Assembly: GCF_000968375.1 (NCBI RefSeq)
Contig: NZ_CP009933.1
Location: 3,100,001-3,164,000 of the forward strand
DNA from: Clostridium scatologenes
GTDB taxonomy: Bacteria; Bacillota; Clostridia; Clostridiales; Clostridiaceae
Direction: 5' to 3'
Length of the DNA stretch: 64,000 nt
A program made the translations under genes and the position numbers. Shown here piece by piece: positions 44,505-53,433 of the stretch. Below the pieces are notes generated by a model. The model had not been told where the DNA came from, made no database searches, and saw nothing but the letters and a program-made list of their open reading frames with translations. Numbering within the stretch: the stretch's first letter is position 1; every line of letters begins with the position of its first letter.

Positions 44505-45560
44505 CTACAATGATATTATTCTGCTTAGTATATCCCTATCCATAGAATAGCTCAAAGCACATTCATATGATATCATTCCTTTTTTATATAACTCAGCTAA
44601 AGACATATCCATAGTTTTCATACCATATTTAGCTCCTGTTTGTATGGAAGATTCTATTTGATGCGTTTTTCCTTCTCTTATCATATTTTGAATAGCAGCA
44701 GTTGCCATCATTATTTCTAAGCTTGCTATTCTTCCATTACCATCAACTTTAGGCAATAATTGTTGTGATATAATTCCTTTAAGTACTGCTGCTAACTGTG
44801 TTTTTACTTGCTGCTGTTGATATGGAGGAAATACATCAACTATCCTATCAATAGTTTTTGATGCACCTATTGTATGTAATGTAGAAAATACCAAATGTCC
44901 TGTTTCAGCAGCTATAAGTGCTATAGAAATAGTTTCTAAGTCCCTCATTTCTCCCACAAGAATAACATCTGGATCTTCCCTTAAAACTGCTTTTAAAGCG
45001 TTATGATAACTCAGGCTATCCTTTCCTATTTCTCTTTGATTTATTATAGATTTATTGTGTTTATGTAAATATTCAATTGGATCTTCAAGCGTAATAATAT
45101 GTGCTGCCCTAGTACAATTTATTTCATTTATCATTGCAGCTAATGTAGTACTTTTCCCTGACCCAGTAGGACCTGTAACCAATACAAGACCTCTTTTGTT
45201 ATTTGTAATTTCTTTTATTGCAGATGGAAAATTCAGATCACCTATTGAAGGTATCTTTAATCCTACAACCCTTATAGCTAATGAACAACTTCCTCTTTGT
45301 TTAAACAAATTAACTCTAAATCTTCCTAATCCTGACACAGAAAAAGAAGTATCCATTTCACCTTTTTTGGTATACTCTTCGTAATCTTCATTTAAAATTT
45401 CTCTACTATAGCTTTCCGTATCTGCTGGTTGAAGTTTTTCATTATTAACATTTGACAATTCTCCATCTATTCTTATTATTGGAGGAACTCCTACAGTTAA
45501 ATGTAAATCAGATGCATTATTTTTAATGGTTATTTCCAATAATTCCTTTAGTGATATCAC
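44505..45560 (-). CDS. pilT: PilT, type IV pilus retraction ATPase
   Basis: Hexameric secretion-type ATPase that powers pilus retraction. N-terminal PAS-like domain with ASDLHLTVGVPPIIRIDGEL, Walker A GPTGSGKST, Asp box ITLEDPIEY, Walker B VILVGEMRDLETI, and the PilT-type AIRNM-like AIQNMIREGKTHQIES. 351 residues from the GTG at 45560 (ribosome site AAAGGAGAA); ATG at 45578 is an alternative. No other pilus gene is nearby. Confidence 0.93.
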   Translation of the reverse strand: MISLKELLEITIKNNASDLHLTVGVPPIIRIDGELSNVNNEKLQPADTESYSREILNEDYEEYTKKGEMDTSFSVSGLGRFRVNLFKQRGSCSLAIRVVGLKIPSIGDLNFPSAIKEITNNKRGLVLVTGPTGSGKSTTLAAMINEINCTRAAHIITLEDPIEYLHKHNKSIINQREIGKDSLSYHNALKAVLREDPDVILVGEMRDLETISIALIAAETGHLVFSTLHTIGASKTIDRIVDVFPPYQQQQVKTQLAAVLKGIISQQLLPKVDGNGRIASLEIMMATAAIQNMIREGKTHQIESSIQTGAKYGMKTMDMSLAELYKKGMISYECALSYSMDRDILSRIISL

Positions 45561-45732
45561 TTTAAGTTCTCCTTTCATCAATCCCTACTATAATTATAAT
45601 TTTCCAAATTTATATGTTATCTAGATTAATTTTTTGTAAAATATACTATAAAGACGCTGGTAACCTATTAAAGTTAATATTCTACAAATTTTATTAAATT
45701 CCTTTTATAAAAGACAAATTTATAAAAAACTA

Positions 45733-45777
45733 AAAATTAATGACTAAGAGTGCTTAAAATCTTAATCATTAATTTTT
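45733..45777 (-). terminator. Terminator after sigK
   Basis: AAAATTAATGATTAAGA / TCTTAGTCATTAATTTT stem followed by TTTTTAGTTTTTT on the minus strand, directly after the sigK stop at 45783. Confidence 0.85.
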
Positions 45778-45782
45778 AATCC

Positions 45783-46484
45783 TCACTTTTTTTCATAATT
45801 TAATTCTTTATATAATTTTTTTAATGCTCTCTTTTCTATTCTTGATACATAAGATCTAGATATACCAAGAATTTTAGCTATTTCCCTTTGAGTTTTTGGT
45901 TTTCCTTCTAAAAGTCCATAACGCATTTCTACCACACTTTTTTCTCTTTCTGCTAAGCAAGTATTCATTTTATCATATAGCTTTTTTACCTGTATTTTAC
46001 TTTCCACAATCTCAATTATAGAATCTTCATCACTACTAAGTACGTCTAAAAGAGAAATTTCATTTCCTTCCTTATCTATTCCAATAGGATCTTGAAGATA
46101 TATTTCACCTTTAGTTTTTTTATTATTTCTTATAAGCATAAGTATTTCATTTTCTATACACTTAGCAGCATAAGTTGCAAGTCTAGTTCCCTTTGAAGCA
46201 TCAAAGGAATCTATAGCTTTTATTAGTCCTACAGTACCAATTGATATCAAATCATCTACTTCTTTTCCCGGATATGAATATTTCTTTACAATATGAGCTA
46301 CTAATCTTAAATTTCTTTCAACTAAAATATTCTTGGCTAGTAAATCCCCCTCCTTAAACTTTTTCAAATAATATTCTTCTTCTTTATCGTTTAAAGGTTG
46401 TGGAAAGGAACTGTTATTTGTAATATAGGCAGTGAGAAATACCATGCTGCCTGCAAGATCTAATAAGCAGTTGGTTAAAAACAC
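45783..46484 (-). CDS. sigK: Pro-sigma-K, late mother-cell sigma factor (uninterrupted)
   Basis: 233 residues. A short hydrophobic pro-sequence (about 1-20) precedes NNSSFPQPLNDKEEEYYLKKF, the SigK signature. Region 2: NLRLVAHIVKKYSYPGKEVDDLISIGTVGLIKAIDSFD; region 4: QREIAKILGISRSYVSRIEKRALKKLY. The gene is whole, with no skin-type prophage at the usual excision site. GTG start behind AGGAGGAG. Confidence 0.96.
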   Translation of the reverse strand: MFLTNCLLDLAGSMVFLTAYITNNSSFPQPLNDKEEEYYLKKFKEGDLLAKNILVERNLRLVAHIVKKYSYPGKEVDDLISIGTVGLIKAIDSFDASKGTRLATYAAKCIENEILMLIRNNKKTKGEIYLQDPIGIDKEGNEISLLDVLSSDEDSIIEIVESKIQVKKLYDKMNTCLAEREKSVVEMRYGLLEGKPKTQREIAKILGISRSYVSRIEKRALKKLYKELNYEKK

Positions 46485-46561
46485 GGGATGCTCCTCCTAA
46501 TAGTGCTTATTAATATATTATGAGCTAATATTAAAAAAAGTGCCTGTACAAACAAATTTTA

Positions 46562-46608
46562 CTTCATGATATAAAAATAATACTTTACATTATATTTATA
46601 TCACGAAG
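46562..46608. repeat. Long inverted repeat between the PBP gene and sigK
   Basis: CTTC-TGATATAAA-ATAAT / ATTAT-TTTATATCA-GAAG, about 18 paired bases with two mismatches and a 7-base loop. It begins about 10 bases after the PBP stop but lacks a T tract, so it is either a weak terminator or an upstream element of sigK. Confidence 0.55.
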
Positions 46609-46617
46609 ATTAAATGC

Positions 46618-48276
46618 CTATTTACTTATTAACTTACTAACAACATCTTTAAAAACTGGTGCAGCTGTAATACCTCCACTTTCCTTATCCTTATCTATAT
46701 CTTTTACAAATACAACCATAGAATAATATTTACCTTGAAATTTGAAAAATCCTACAAACCATCCATCTGAATGCTCCTCTGATTTTGTTGATGATTTAGA
46801 CATTTCTACTCTTTGTGTGGTTCCTGTTTTACCACCCATTTCCACATTATTTACAGCTGCTGCTTTTCCAGTGCCTTGCTTTACTACCTCTATCATTTGG
46901 TTTTTTAGTATATTAGCTGTAGATTTTTCTATGACAGGATGACTATTAGAATTTAACTTTTCTATTTCCTTATTATTATCATCAACGTAAGCATCTAAGA
47001 TTTTAGGTTTTACATAAACGCCTTCATTAATAACTGTGTTAACTATATTTATAGCTTCTATAGGAGTTATTCTAATACCTTGACCAATTGAAGCTGCACC
47101 TAAACTACCATCACCATATTTAGGATCTTTAACTTCAAAATTCCCTTTCTTTTCACAATCTAACCCTAGTGATTTTTCCAATAGACCTTGAGATTTAGCA
47201 TTATCATAAAAATTATTAAATCCAACTTTATTTCCTATTTGAAAGAATATATCATTACAGGATTCTATTAAAGCTTGTTCTGGATTTAAAGTACCATGAG
47301 GTTGTTCTTCTGACTCATACAGCCCTTTACATGTAAATTTATCATTTAGACTTAATGTTTTTCTATCCAAACCAGCTTCTTCTACTATTACTTTGAATAT
47401 TGAACCCGGAAAAAATCCATGATTAGTTGCTGCACCTAAATTTATATTAGGTAGACTATCATTTTTTTGAACCATGGCTTTTATGTTTCCTGTATTAGCT
47501 TCCATTAGTACTACCCCTATTTGATTAAAGTTCTTATACTTGTTATCATTTAATGTTTCTTTAATCTTATCTTCTATATTTTTATCAACAGTAAGCCTTA
47601 CATCTATGTTATTTTCGGGTAGTTCCGTCTTTTCATTTGTTATATTTCCATTTACATCTCTATTTATTATAACTTGAGGTTTCTTATTATTTTTAGTTTT
47701 ATTAGCAATTTGCATTTCTAATGAATCTGATGATTTTAGTTGATTGCTATCTGTCTTTTTAGTACTAGTCAATAAGTTCTCTATTTTCCAAGTACCTTCT
47801 CTATTTATTGATGAATACGTATAAGTATAGAATCCCTTTACTCCTTTTACATTTTTCAATTTATTATATGTATTTTCATCTATTTCATAGTACAACTTTT
47901 GACTGCTGCTTAAATTAGTTATCTTGGATAAGTCATATTCATTATTATAATTTCTCAGAATATATATTAAGGTCAAAATTTTATCCGAATCAGTATCTTG
48001 ATTATTTTTAATAAATATATCTGGACATATAACTACATAATACTTCTTTTTATAATCAAGTAACTGTTTTCCATTTGAATCAAAAAGCATGTAGCTTGCA
48101 TCTGTAATGTCTTCTTTGTAAGAATACTGTGAGTTAGCCATAACACTTAGTTTATTTGAGCTAAAATATTGAAAATAAACTATTCTAACATAAATACCTA
48201 TAATAAATATTATAAACATACAAAAAACTACATATTGTCTCTTTTTTATCGTATTCCTATTTAACTTTATCATCAT
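46618..48276 (-). CDS. Class B penicillin-binding protein (transpeptidase)
   Basis: 552 residues. Membrane anchor (about 17-38), an N-terminal domain of about 200 residues, then the transpeptidase domain (about 230-550) with SxxK in GSIFKV, SxN in ESCNDIFF and KTG in GGKTGTTQRV. Cross-links peptidoglycan outside the membrane. Sporulation role possible given the sigK neighbour, but not shown by the sequence. The ATG at 48276 follows GATGAGGTG, which is also the 3' arm of the udk terminator hairpin. Confidence 0.9.
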   Translation of the reverse strand: MMIKLNRNTIKKRQYVVFCMFIIFIIGIYVRIVYFQYFSSNKLSVMANSQYSYKEDITDASYMLFDSNGKQLLDYKKKYYVVICPDIFIKNNQDTDSDKILTLIYILRNYNNEYDLSKITNLSSSQKLYYEIDENTYNKLKNVKGVKGFYTYTYSSINREGTWKIENLLTSTKKTDSNQLKSSDSLEMQIANKTKNNKKPQVIINRDVNGNITNEKTELPENNIDVRLTVDKNIEDKIKETLNDNKYKNFNQIGVVLMEANTGNIKAMVQKNDSLPNINLGAATNHGFFPGSIFKVIVEEAGLDRKTLSLNDKFTCKGLYESEEQPHGTLNPEQALIESCNDIFFQIGNKVGFNNFYDNAKSQGLLEKSLGLDCEKKGNFEVKDPKYGDGSLGAASIGQGIRITPIEAINIVNTVINEGVYVKPKILDAYVDDNNKEIEKLNSNSHPVIEKSTANILKNQMIEVVKQGTGKAAAVNNVEMGGKTGTTQRVEMSKSSTKSEEHSDGWFVGFFKFQGKYYSMVVFVKDIDKDKESGGITAAPVFKDVVSKLISK

Positions 48277-48284
48277 AAAAAAAC

Positions 48285-48321
48285 ACCTCATCTCAAACTA
48301 AAATTTTGTCCAAAATGAGGT
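48285..48321. terminator. udk terminator hairpin that contains the PBP ribosome site
   Basis: ACCTCAT (48285-48291) pairs with ATGAGGT (48315-48321) around a 23-base loop with inner CAAA/TTTG pairing. T runs follow on both strands. On the minus strand the last arm, GATGAGGT, is the Shine-Dalgarno of the PBP gene. Confidence 0.7.
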
Positions 48322-48342
48322 TTTTTATTCAATAATTTACTC

Positions 48343-48963
48343 TTATTTTTGTAAAAATTGTTTTATATTAGCAACTATAATGTCTATAGCAACTTTATTA
48401 TGTCCACCCTCTGGTATTATAATGTCAGCATATCTTTTAGTAGGTTCTATGAATTGCATATGCATCGGTCTTACTACATTTAAGTATTGGTTTATAACAG
48501 AGTCTACAGTTCTACCTCTTTCATTTATATCCCTAAGTATTCTTCTTATTATTCTAACATCTGCATCTGTATCTACATACAATTTTATATCTAAAAGATT
48601 TCTTATTTCTTCATCCTCAAGTACAAGTATGCCTTCTACTATCACAATTTCTCTAGGCTCAATCCTTATAGTTTCTTTTTTTCTGTTATGAGACTCAAAA
48701 TCATAAACAGGTTTATCTATAGCTTGTTTTTTTAAAAGTGTCTTTAAATGTTCTATTAAAAGTGGTGTATCAAAAGCATTAGGATGATCATAATTAGTTT
48801 TTACTCTTTCTTCCATAGAAAGATGACTTTGCTCTTTATAATAAGAATCTTGTTCTATCATAGCTATGCAATCTTCACCAAATTTATTATATATTTCTTT
48901 GGCAATTGTACTTTTTCCCGAACCGGTTCCGCCAGTAATACCTATTAAAATTGGACGTTTCAT
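48343..48963 (-). CDS. udk: Uridine kinase
   Basis: Phosphorylates uridine and cytidine for pyrimidine salvage. P-loop GITGGTGSGKST, YDHPNAFDTPLL, VYDFESHNRK, VEGILVLEDEEIR and DTDADVRIIRRILRD. 206 residues, normal. Follows the U32 gene by 27 bases and precedes the PBP gene. Confidence 0.95.
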   Translation of the reverse strand: MKRPILIGITGGTGSGKSTIAKEIYNKFGEDCIAMIEQDSYYKEQSHLSMEERVKTNYDHPNAFDTPLLIEHLKTLLKKQAIDKPVYDFESHNRKKETIRIEPREIVIVEGILVLEDEEIRNLLDIKLYVDTDADVRIIRRILRDINERGRTVDSVINQYLNVVRPMHMQFIEPTKRYADIIIPEGGHNKVAIDIIVANIKQFLQK

Positions 48964-48990
48964 TCATATCCCCCTCTCAAGTTTGTTACA

Positions 48991-50211
48991 CTAATCTCTT
49001 TTCTTTATAAGCATATCATCTTTCTTTAGCTCCACTGATGTGGTAATTGTAAATATCATTTGAGCTGAAGGTGCTACTTCTATTTTTTCACCTTTTCTAT
49101 TTTTCATATCACTTAAGCAGATTTGAAAGCTATCTCCCTCTGATCTAAAAACCTCTACTGTATCTCCTTCAAATACTCTATTCCTTTGTTCTATAGTAGC
49201 AACACCTGTAGATTTATCATAATCTCTAACTATTCCAACAATATCATAGTCTCTTATATAAGAAGAAGATTCCTGTGCTTGCTTATTAATATCTCCAAAA
49301 TAAAAGCCTGTATAATATACTCTATGGCTTGCCTTTGTAAGATCATCCATCCACTTTTTCTGGAATTTATATTCTTTAGGGTTTTCAAAATATGCATCTA
49401 TTGCCTGTCTATAAGCCTTAACTATGCTAGCAACATAATAAGGACTCTTCATTCTACCTTCAATTTTAAAGGAATTTATACCTGCCTGAGCGAGCTCTGG
49501 TATATATTCTATCATACACAAATCCTTTGAATTTAATAGGTATGTTCCTCTTTCATCTTCGAGAATAGGAAAATACTCATTAGGTCTCTTTTCTTCCATT
49601 AAATAATACTTATATCTACATGGTTGAGCACATTGACCTCTATTGGAATCTCTTCCTGTCATATAATTTGATATAACACATCTACCAGAATAAGACATAC
49701 ACATAGACCCATGCACAAAAGCCTCTATCTCACAATCCTCTGGTAATTTATTTCTTATTTCCTTAATCTCAGTTAAAGACAACTCTCTAGCTAAAACAAT
49801 TCTTTTTACTCCTTGTTTATGCCAAAACTGTGCAGATTTCCAGTTAACATTGTTTGCTTGTGTGCTTAAATGAAGTTCTAGATCTGGTACCGTTTCTCTC
49901 GCAGTCATAATAATTCCTGGATCTGATACAAGTATAGCATCCACCTTTAGTTCATATAATTTTTTTAAATATTCTTCTAATCCAATTAAATCCTCATTAT
50001 GTGGAAAAACATTTATAGTTACAAATACTCTTTTTCCTCTCTCATGAGCATATTCTAATGCTTCTTTTAATTCATCATCTGTAAAATTATCTGCGAAAGC
50101 TCTTAAATTAAGTTTACTGCCGCCAAGATAAACAGCATCTGCTCCAAAATTTATAGCCATCTTTAGCTTTTCTAAATTCCCCGCAGGTGCTAATAACTCA
50201 GGTTTTTTCAA
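48991..50211 (-). CDS. Peptidase U32 family protein (YrrO/RlhA-like)
   Basis: 406 residues: KPELLAPAGNLEKLKMAINFGADAVYLGG, the signature EAFVHGSMCMSYSGRCVISNYMTGRDSNRGQCAQPCRY with its Cys cluster, and KIEGRMKSPYYVA. Family members act in tRNA/rRNA hydroxylation (TrhP, RlhA) and some are called collagenases; tRNA 5-hydroxyuridine synthesis is the likelier role next to an O-methyltransferase of TrmR type. TTG start at 50211 behind AAGGAGGG, one base after the upstream stop. Confidence 0.9.
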   Translation of the reverse strand: MKKPELLAPAGNLEKLKMAINFGADAVYLGGSKLNLRAFADNFTDDELKEALEYAHERGKRVFVTINVFPHNEDLIGLEEYLKKLYELKVDAILVSDPGIIMTARETVPDLELHLSTQANNVNWKSAQFWHKQGVKRIVLARELSLTEIKEIRNKLPEDCEIEAFVHGSMCMSYSGRCVISNYMTGRDSNRGQCAQPCRYKYYLMEEKRPNEYFPILEDERGTYLLNSKDLCMIEYIPELAQAGINSFKIEGRMKSPYYVASIVKAYRQAIDAYFENPKEYKFQKKWMDDLTKASHRVYYTGFYFGDINKQAQESSSYIRDYDIVGIVRDYDKSTGVATIEQRNRVFEGDTVEVFRSEGDSFQICLSDMKNRKGEKIEVAPSAQMIFTITTSVELKKDDMLIKKRD

Positions 50212-50212
50212 A

Positions 50213-50860
50213 TCAATCCCTCCTTGTTGTAACTGCAATTCCATCTCCCATAGGTATAACTGAAGTTATAAAGCTTTTATTATCAGATACAAGTTTTAAA
50301 TATTCTCTCATTCTTTTAACTATAGTTATTTTTCTTCTTTCCACTAAATCATCAGAAGCAACCATTCCTCTAAATAATGCATTATCTGCTATTATTATTC
50401 CATCCTTGTTTAATAATCTCATGCATTCAGGAAGGAAGTGATTATAATGGCCTTTCCCTGCATCCATAAATATCAAATCATATTTATCATTTAATTTCTT
50501 TAATACTTCCAGGCAGTCACCCTGGATTATTTTAATCTTATCTGTAAATCCATACTTTTCAATATTTCTTTGGGCAGCTGCTATCATTTTTTCATCTCTT
50601 TCAATAGTTGTTATCTCACTATTGCCTTTAGAACTTATATTCATAAGGATAGATGAATATCCTATAGCAGTACCAAGCTCCAATATCTTTAAAGGCTTTT
50701 TAATATTTATCATAAGCTCCAAAAACCTAGCAACCTCTTTATGTACTATAGGAACATTATTTTCATGAGCATAATCTTCTAATTCTTTTAGAGGTGTATC
50801 ATGCTCTTCTATAAGAGATCTTATATATTGTTCCATATAATCATATGTGATACCCTTCAT
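50213..50860 (-). CDS. trmR: Class I SAM O-methyltransferase, probable tRNA 5-hydroxyuridine methyltransferase (TrmR-like)
   Basis: 215 residues of the methyltransferase_3 (COMT-like) family: ILELGTAIGYSSILM, ITTIERDEKMIAAA, YDLIFMDAGKGHY (metal/SAM Asp) and IADNALFRGMV. B. subtilis TrmR (YrrM) methylates ho5U34 in tRNA, and yrrM-yrrN/O-udk is a conserved cluster; the same order here supports the assignment. ATG at 50860 behind TTGGAGG. Confidence 0.85.
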   Translation of the reverse strand: MKGITYDYMEQYIRSLIEEHDTPLKELEDYAHENNVPIVHKEVARFLELMINIKKPLKILELGTAIGYSSILMNISSKGNSEITTIERDEKMIAAAQRNIEKYGFTDKIKIIQGDCLEVLKKLNDKYDLIFMDAGKGHYNHFLPECMRLLNKDGIIIADNALFRGMVASDDLVERRKITIVKRMREYLKLVSDNKSFITSVIPMGDGIAVTTRRD

Positions 50861-50922
50861 TATTTCCTCCAAAATATTTAATCAAAATCAATTATTTTTG
50901 CTATATATGCATATAAAATTTT

Positions 50923-50958
50923 CCAGAAGCATATCTTTTAAAAAGATGATACTTCTGG
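50923..50958 (-). terminator. Terminator hairpin after typA
   Basis: CCAGAAGTATCATCTTTT / AAAAGATATGCTTCTGG long stem with two mismatches, about 70 bases past the typA stop, followed by AAAATTTTATA. Confidence 0.65.
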
Positions 50959-51029
50959 TCCAATTCATGCACTAATTATTGCTTCATTACAATATGATCT
51001 AATAAAACATTCTTTTATTATACTTTAAT

Positions 51030-52853
51030 TTATTTTTTTCTTGAAGCTCTTTTTCTAGTATCAGAATCTAGTATTTTCTTTCTCATTCTGATATTTTTAG
51101 GTGTAATTTCTACAAGTTCATCAGAACCTATAAATTCAAGACTTTGCTCTAAACTCATTTGAGTTACTGGTACTAATTTTAAAGCATCATCAGCACCTGA
51201 TGATCTAGTATTAGACAAATGTTTTTTCTTACATACATTAACTTCTATATCCTCTGCTCTTGAACATTGTCCTGCTATCATTCCAGCATATACATCTGTA
51301 GCTGGTTCTATAAATAATGTTCCTCTTTCTTGTGCATTGAATAATCCATAACCAATAGATGTACCTGTTTCAAATACAACTAGTGATCCTCTAGTTCTTT
51401 CAGGAATTTCTCCTTTATATGGTTCATATCCATCTAACACATGGTTCATAATACCATTACCTTTTGTATCAGTCATAAATTCATTTCTGAATCCTATAAG
51501 TCCTCTTGCAGGAATTTTAAATTCAAGTCTTGTGTATCCATTAATAGCAGATGTCATGTTTACCATCTCGCCTTTTCTAGGTCCTAACTTTTCCATTACA
51601 ACTCCCATAAACTCTTCTGGTACATCTATAGTAAGATATTCAATCGGTTCACATTTTTTACCATTTTCTTCTTTAAATATAACCGATGGCTTAGAAACCT
51701 GGAACTCATATCCTTCTCTTCTCATAGTTTCAATTAAAACTGAAAGATGAAGTTCTCCTCTTCCACTAACTTTAAAGCAATCAGCACTTTCTGTTTCTTC
51801 TACTTTTAAAGATACATTAGTTTCTAATTCTTTCATAAGTCTATCTCTTAGATGTCTTGATGTAACAAATTCTCCATCCCTTCCTGCGAATGGTGAATCA
51901 TTAACCATAAAGTTCATGCTTAATGTAGGCTCATCTATCTCAACAAAAGGAAGAGCTTCTGGATTAGAACTGTCTGCTATAGTTTCTCCTATATTTATAT
52001 CTGGAATACCAGCAACTGCTATTATATCTCCAAGTTTAGCTTCATCTGTTTCTTCTCTTTTAAGTCCATTGTAAACATAAAGACTAGAAATTTTTACATT
52101 ATCTATTTGTCCATCTGTTCTCACCAAAGCTACTTGCTGATTCTTTTTTATACTTCCTCTTTGTATTTTTCCTATACCAATTTTACCTACATATTCATTA
52201 TAATCTATAGTTGTAACTAACATTTGAAGCGGCATGTCCAGATGACCTTGTGGTGCTGGAACATTTTTCACTATAACATCAAACATTGGATCCATATTAT
52301 CTGACTCATCTTCTAATTCTTTTTTTGCAAATCCAGCTCTAGCTGAACAATAAACTACTGGAAAATCTAGTTGTTCATCACTTGCACCAAGCTCTACAAA
52401 TAAATCAAATACTTCATCTAAAACTTCTGCTGGTCTTCCATCTGGTCTATCTATTTTATTTATAACTACTATAGGTCTTAGATCAAGCTCCAAAGCCTTT
52501 TTCAATACAAACTTAGTTTGAGGCATTGGTCCTTCGTAAGAATCTACTACAAGTAAAACACTATCTACCATTTTCAGTACACGTTCAACTTCTCCTCCAA
52601 AATCAGCATGTCCTGGAGTATCTACTATATTTATTTTTATTCCATCATGCATAACTGCTGTATTTTTTGAAAGTATAGTAATACCTCTTTCTTTTTCAAG
52701 ATCATTTGAATCCATTACTCTTTCTTGAACTTTTTCATTTTCTCTAAACACATGGCTTTGCTTAAGAAGTGCATCTACTAGTGTTGTCTTACCATGGTCA
52801 ACGTGTGCGATTATTGCCACATTCCTTATATCGTTTCTTGTAAATAATTCCAT
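51030..52853 (-). CDS. typA: TypA/BipA, ribosome-associated translational GTPase
   Basis: 607 residues. GTPase domain with AIIAHVDHGKTTLVD, RGITILSKN, DTPGHADFGGEVER and NKIDRPDGR, domain II, EF-G-like domains III and V, and the BipA-specific C-terminal domain. Acts in 50S assembly and stress growth. GGAGG ribosome site. Confidence 0.96.
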   Translation of the reverse strand: MELFTRNDIRNVAIIAHVDHGKTTLVDALLKQSHVFRENEKVQERVMDSNDLEKERGITILSKNTAVMHDGIKINIVDTPGHADFGGEVERVLKMVDSVLLVVDSYEGPMPQTKFVLKKALELDLRPIVVINKIDRPDGRPAEVLDEVFDLFVELGASDEQLDFPVVYCSARAGFAKKELEDESDNMDPMFDVIVKNVPAPQGHLDMPLQMLVTTIDYNEYVGKIGIGKIQRGSIKKNQQVALVRTDGQIDNVKISSLYVYNGLKREETDEAKLGDIIAVAGIPDINIGETIADSSNPEALPFVEIDEPTLSMNFMVNDSPFAGRDGEFVTSRHLRDRLMKELETNVSLKVEETESADCFKVSGRGELHLSVLIETMRREGYEFQVSKPSVIFKEENGKKCEPIEYLTIDVPEEFMGVVMEKLGPRKGEMVNMTSAINGYTRLEFKIPARGLIGFRNEFMTDTKGNGIMNHVLDGYEPYKGEIPERTRGSLVVFETGTSIGYGLFNAQERGTLFIEPATDVYAGMIAGQCSRAEDIEVNVCKKKHLSNTRSSGADDALKLVPVTQMSLEQSLEFIGSDELVEITPKNIRMRKKILDSDTRKRASRKK

Positions 52854-52913
52854 TATTATTCCTCCAATTTTTTGTTTAAATCACTAAATGTAACCTTACA
52901 TCCTAATAAGCAC

Positions 52914-52949
52914 TCAAAAAAATTGGATACTTATAAAGTACCCAATTAT
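52914..52949 (-). terminator. Rho-independent terminator after the YlbF-family gene
   Basis: AATTGGGTACTT-TATA-AGTATCCAATT stem followed by TTTTTTG on the minus strand, about 55 bases after the stop at 53005. Confidence 0.9.
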
Positions 52950-53004
52950 GCTTACCCTATCTATTTTAGTATCATAACTTTAAAAAGTCAACTTTTGAAG
53001 TATT

Positions 53005-53355
53005 TTATTTATTCATTCCAAAGGTAAAATCTATACCTATTGCATCATTTAAAATTTTTAAAACATCATTCCATACAATGCTAAATCTTTGCTCTGCCTG
53101 AATGTAATTGCTTACAGACGGATTAGAAGATATAATTGGCCCTAAATTTTTAAGTTTCCCTGTTATTTCATCAGATACTTTTCCATTCTGCATTTGTTGT
53201 GAGTAAGCTTCTATCTGTAATTTTCTAAAATCATCCAGCATCTTTTTGTTATTATAATCTTCTTCAATACCTTTGCTTGCTTCCCTAAGACTAATAACTT
53301 CAGGACAATTTTCCAACTCTTTTGCAAATTCGTGAGCCTTATCATAGATATTCAT
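53005..53355 (-). CDS. YlbF/YmcA family protein
   Basis: 116 residues, all helical: MNIYDKAHEFAKELENCPEVISLREASKGIEED, then DDFRKLQIEAYSQQMQNGK. YlbF and YmcA form the Y-complex that redirects RNase Y in Bacillus and affects sporulation and competence. Clostridia often have one or two members; I cannot tell whether this is YlbF or YmcA. The neighbour rnjA is also an RNA-decay gene. Confidence 0.85.
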   Translation of the reverse strand: MNIYDKAHEFAKELENCPEVISLREASKGIEEDYNNKKMLDDFRKLQIEAYSQQMQNGKVSDEITGKLKNLGPIISSNPSVSNYIQAEQRFSIVWNDVLKILNDAIGIDFTFGMNK

Positions 53356-53433
53356 AAATAAACTCCTCCTTATTTATAATTGAAAATTTAACTTAAAATC
53401 CAAACAAGTGCCAAATAAAATTTAAATTTATAA

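Noticed and set aside
45783..46484. sigK as a skin-element remnant
   Set aside because: The reading frame is continuous from pro-sequence to region 4, with no recombinase gene or att-like repeats nearby.
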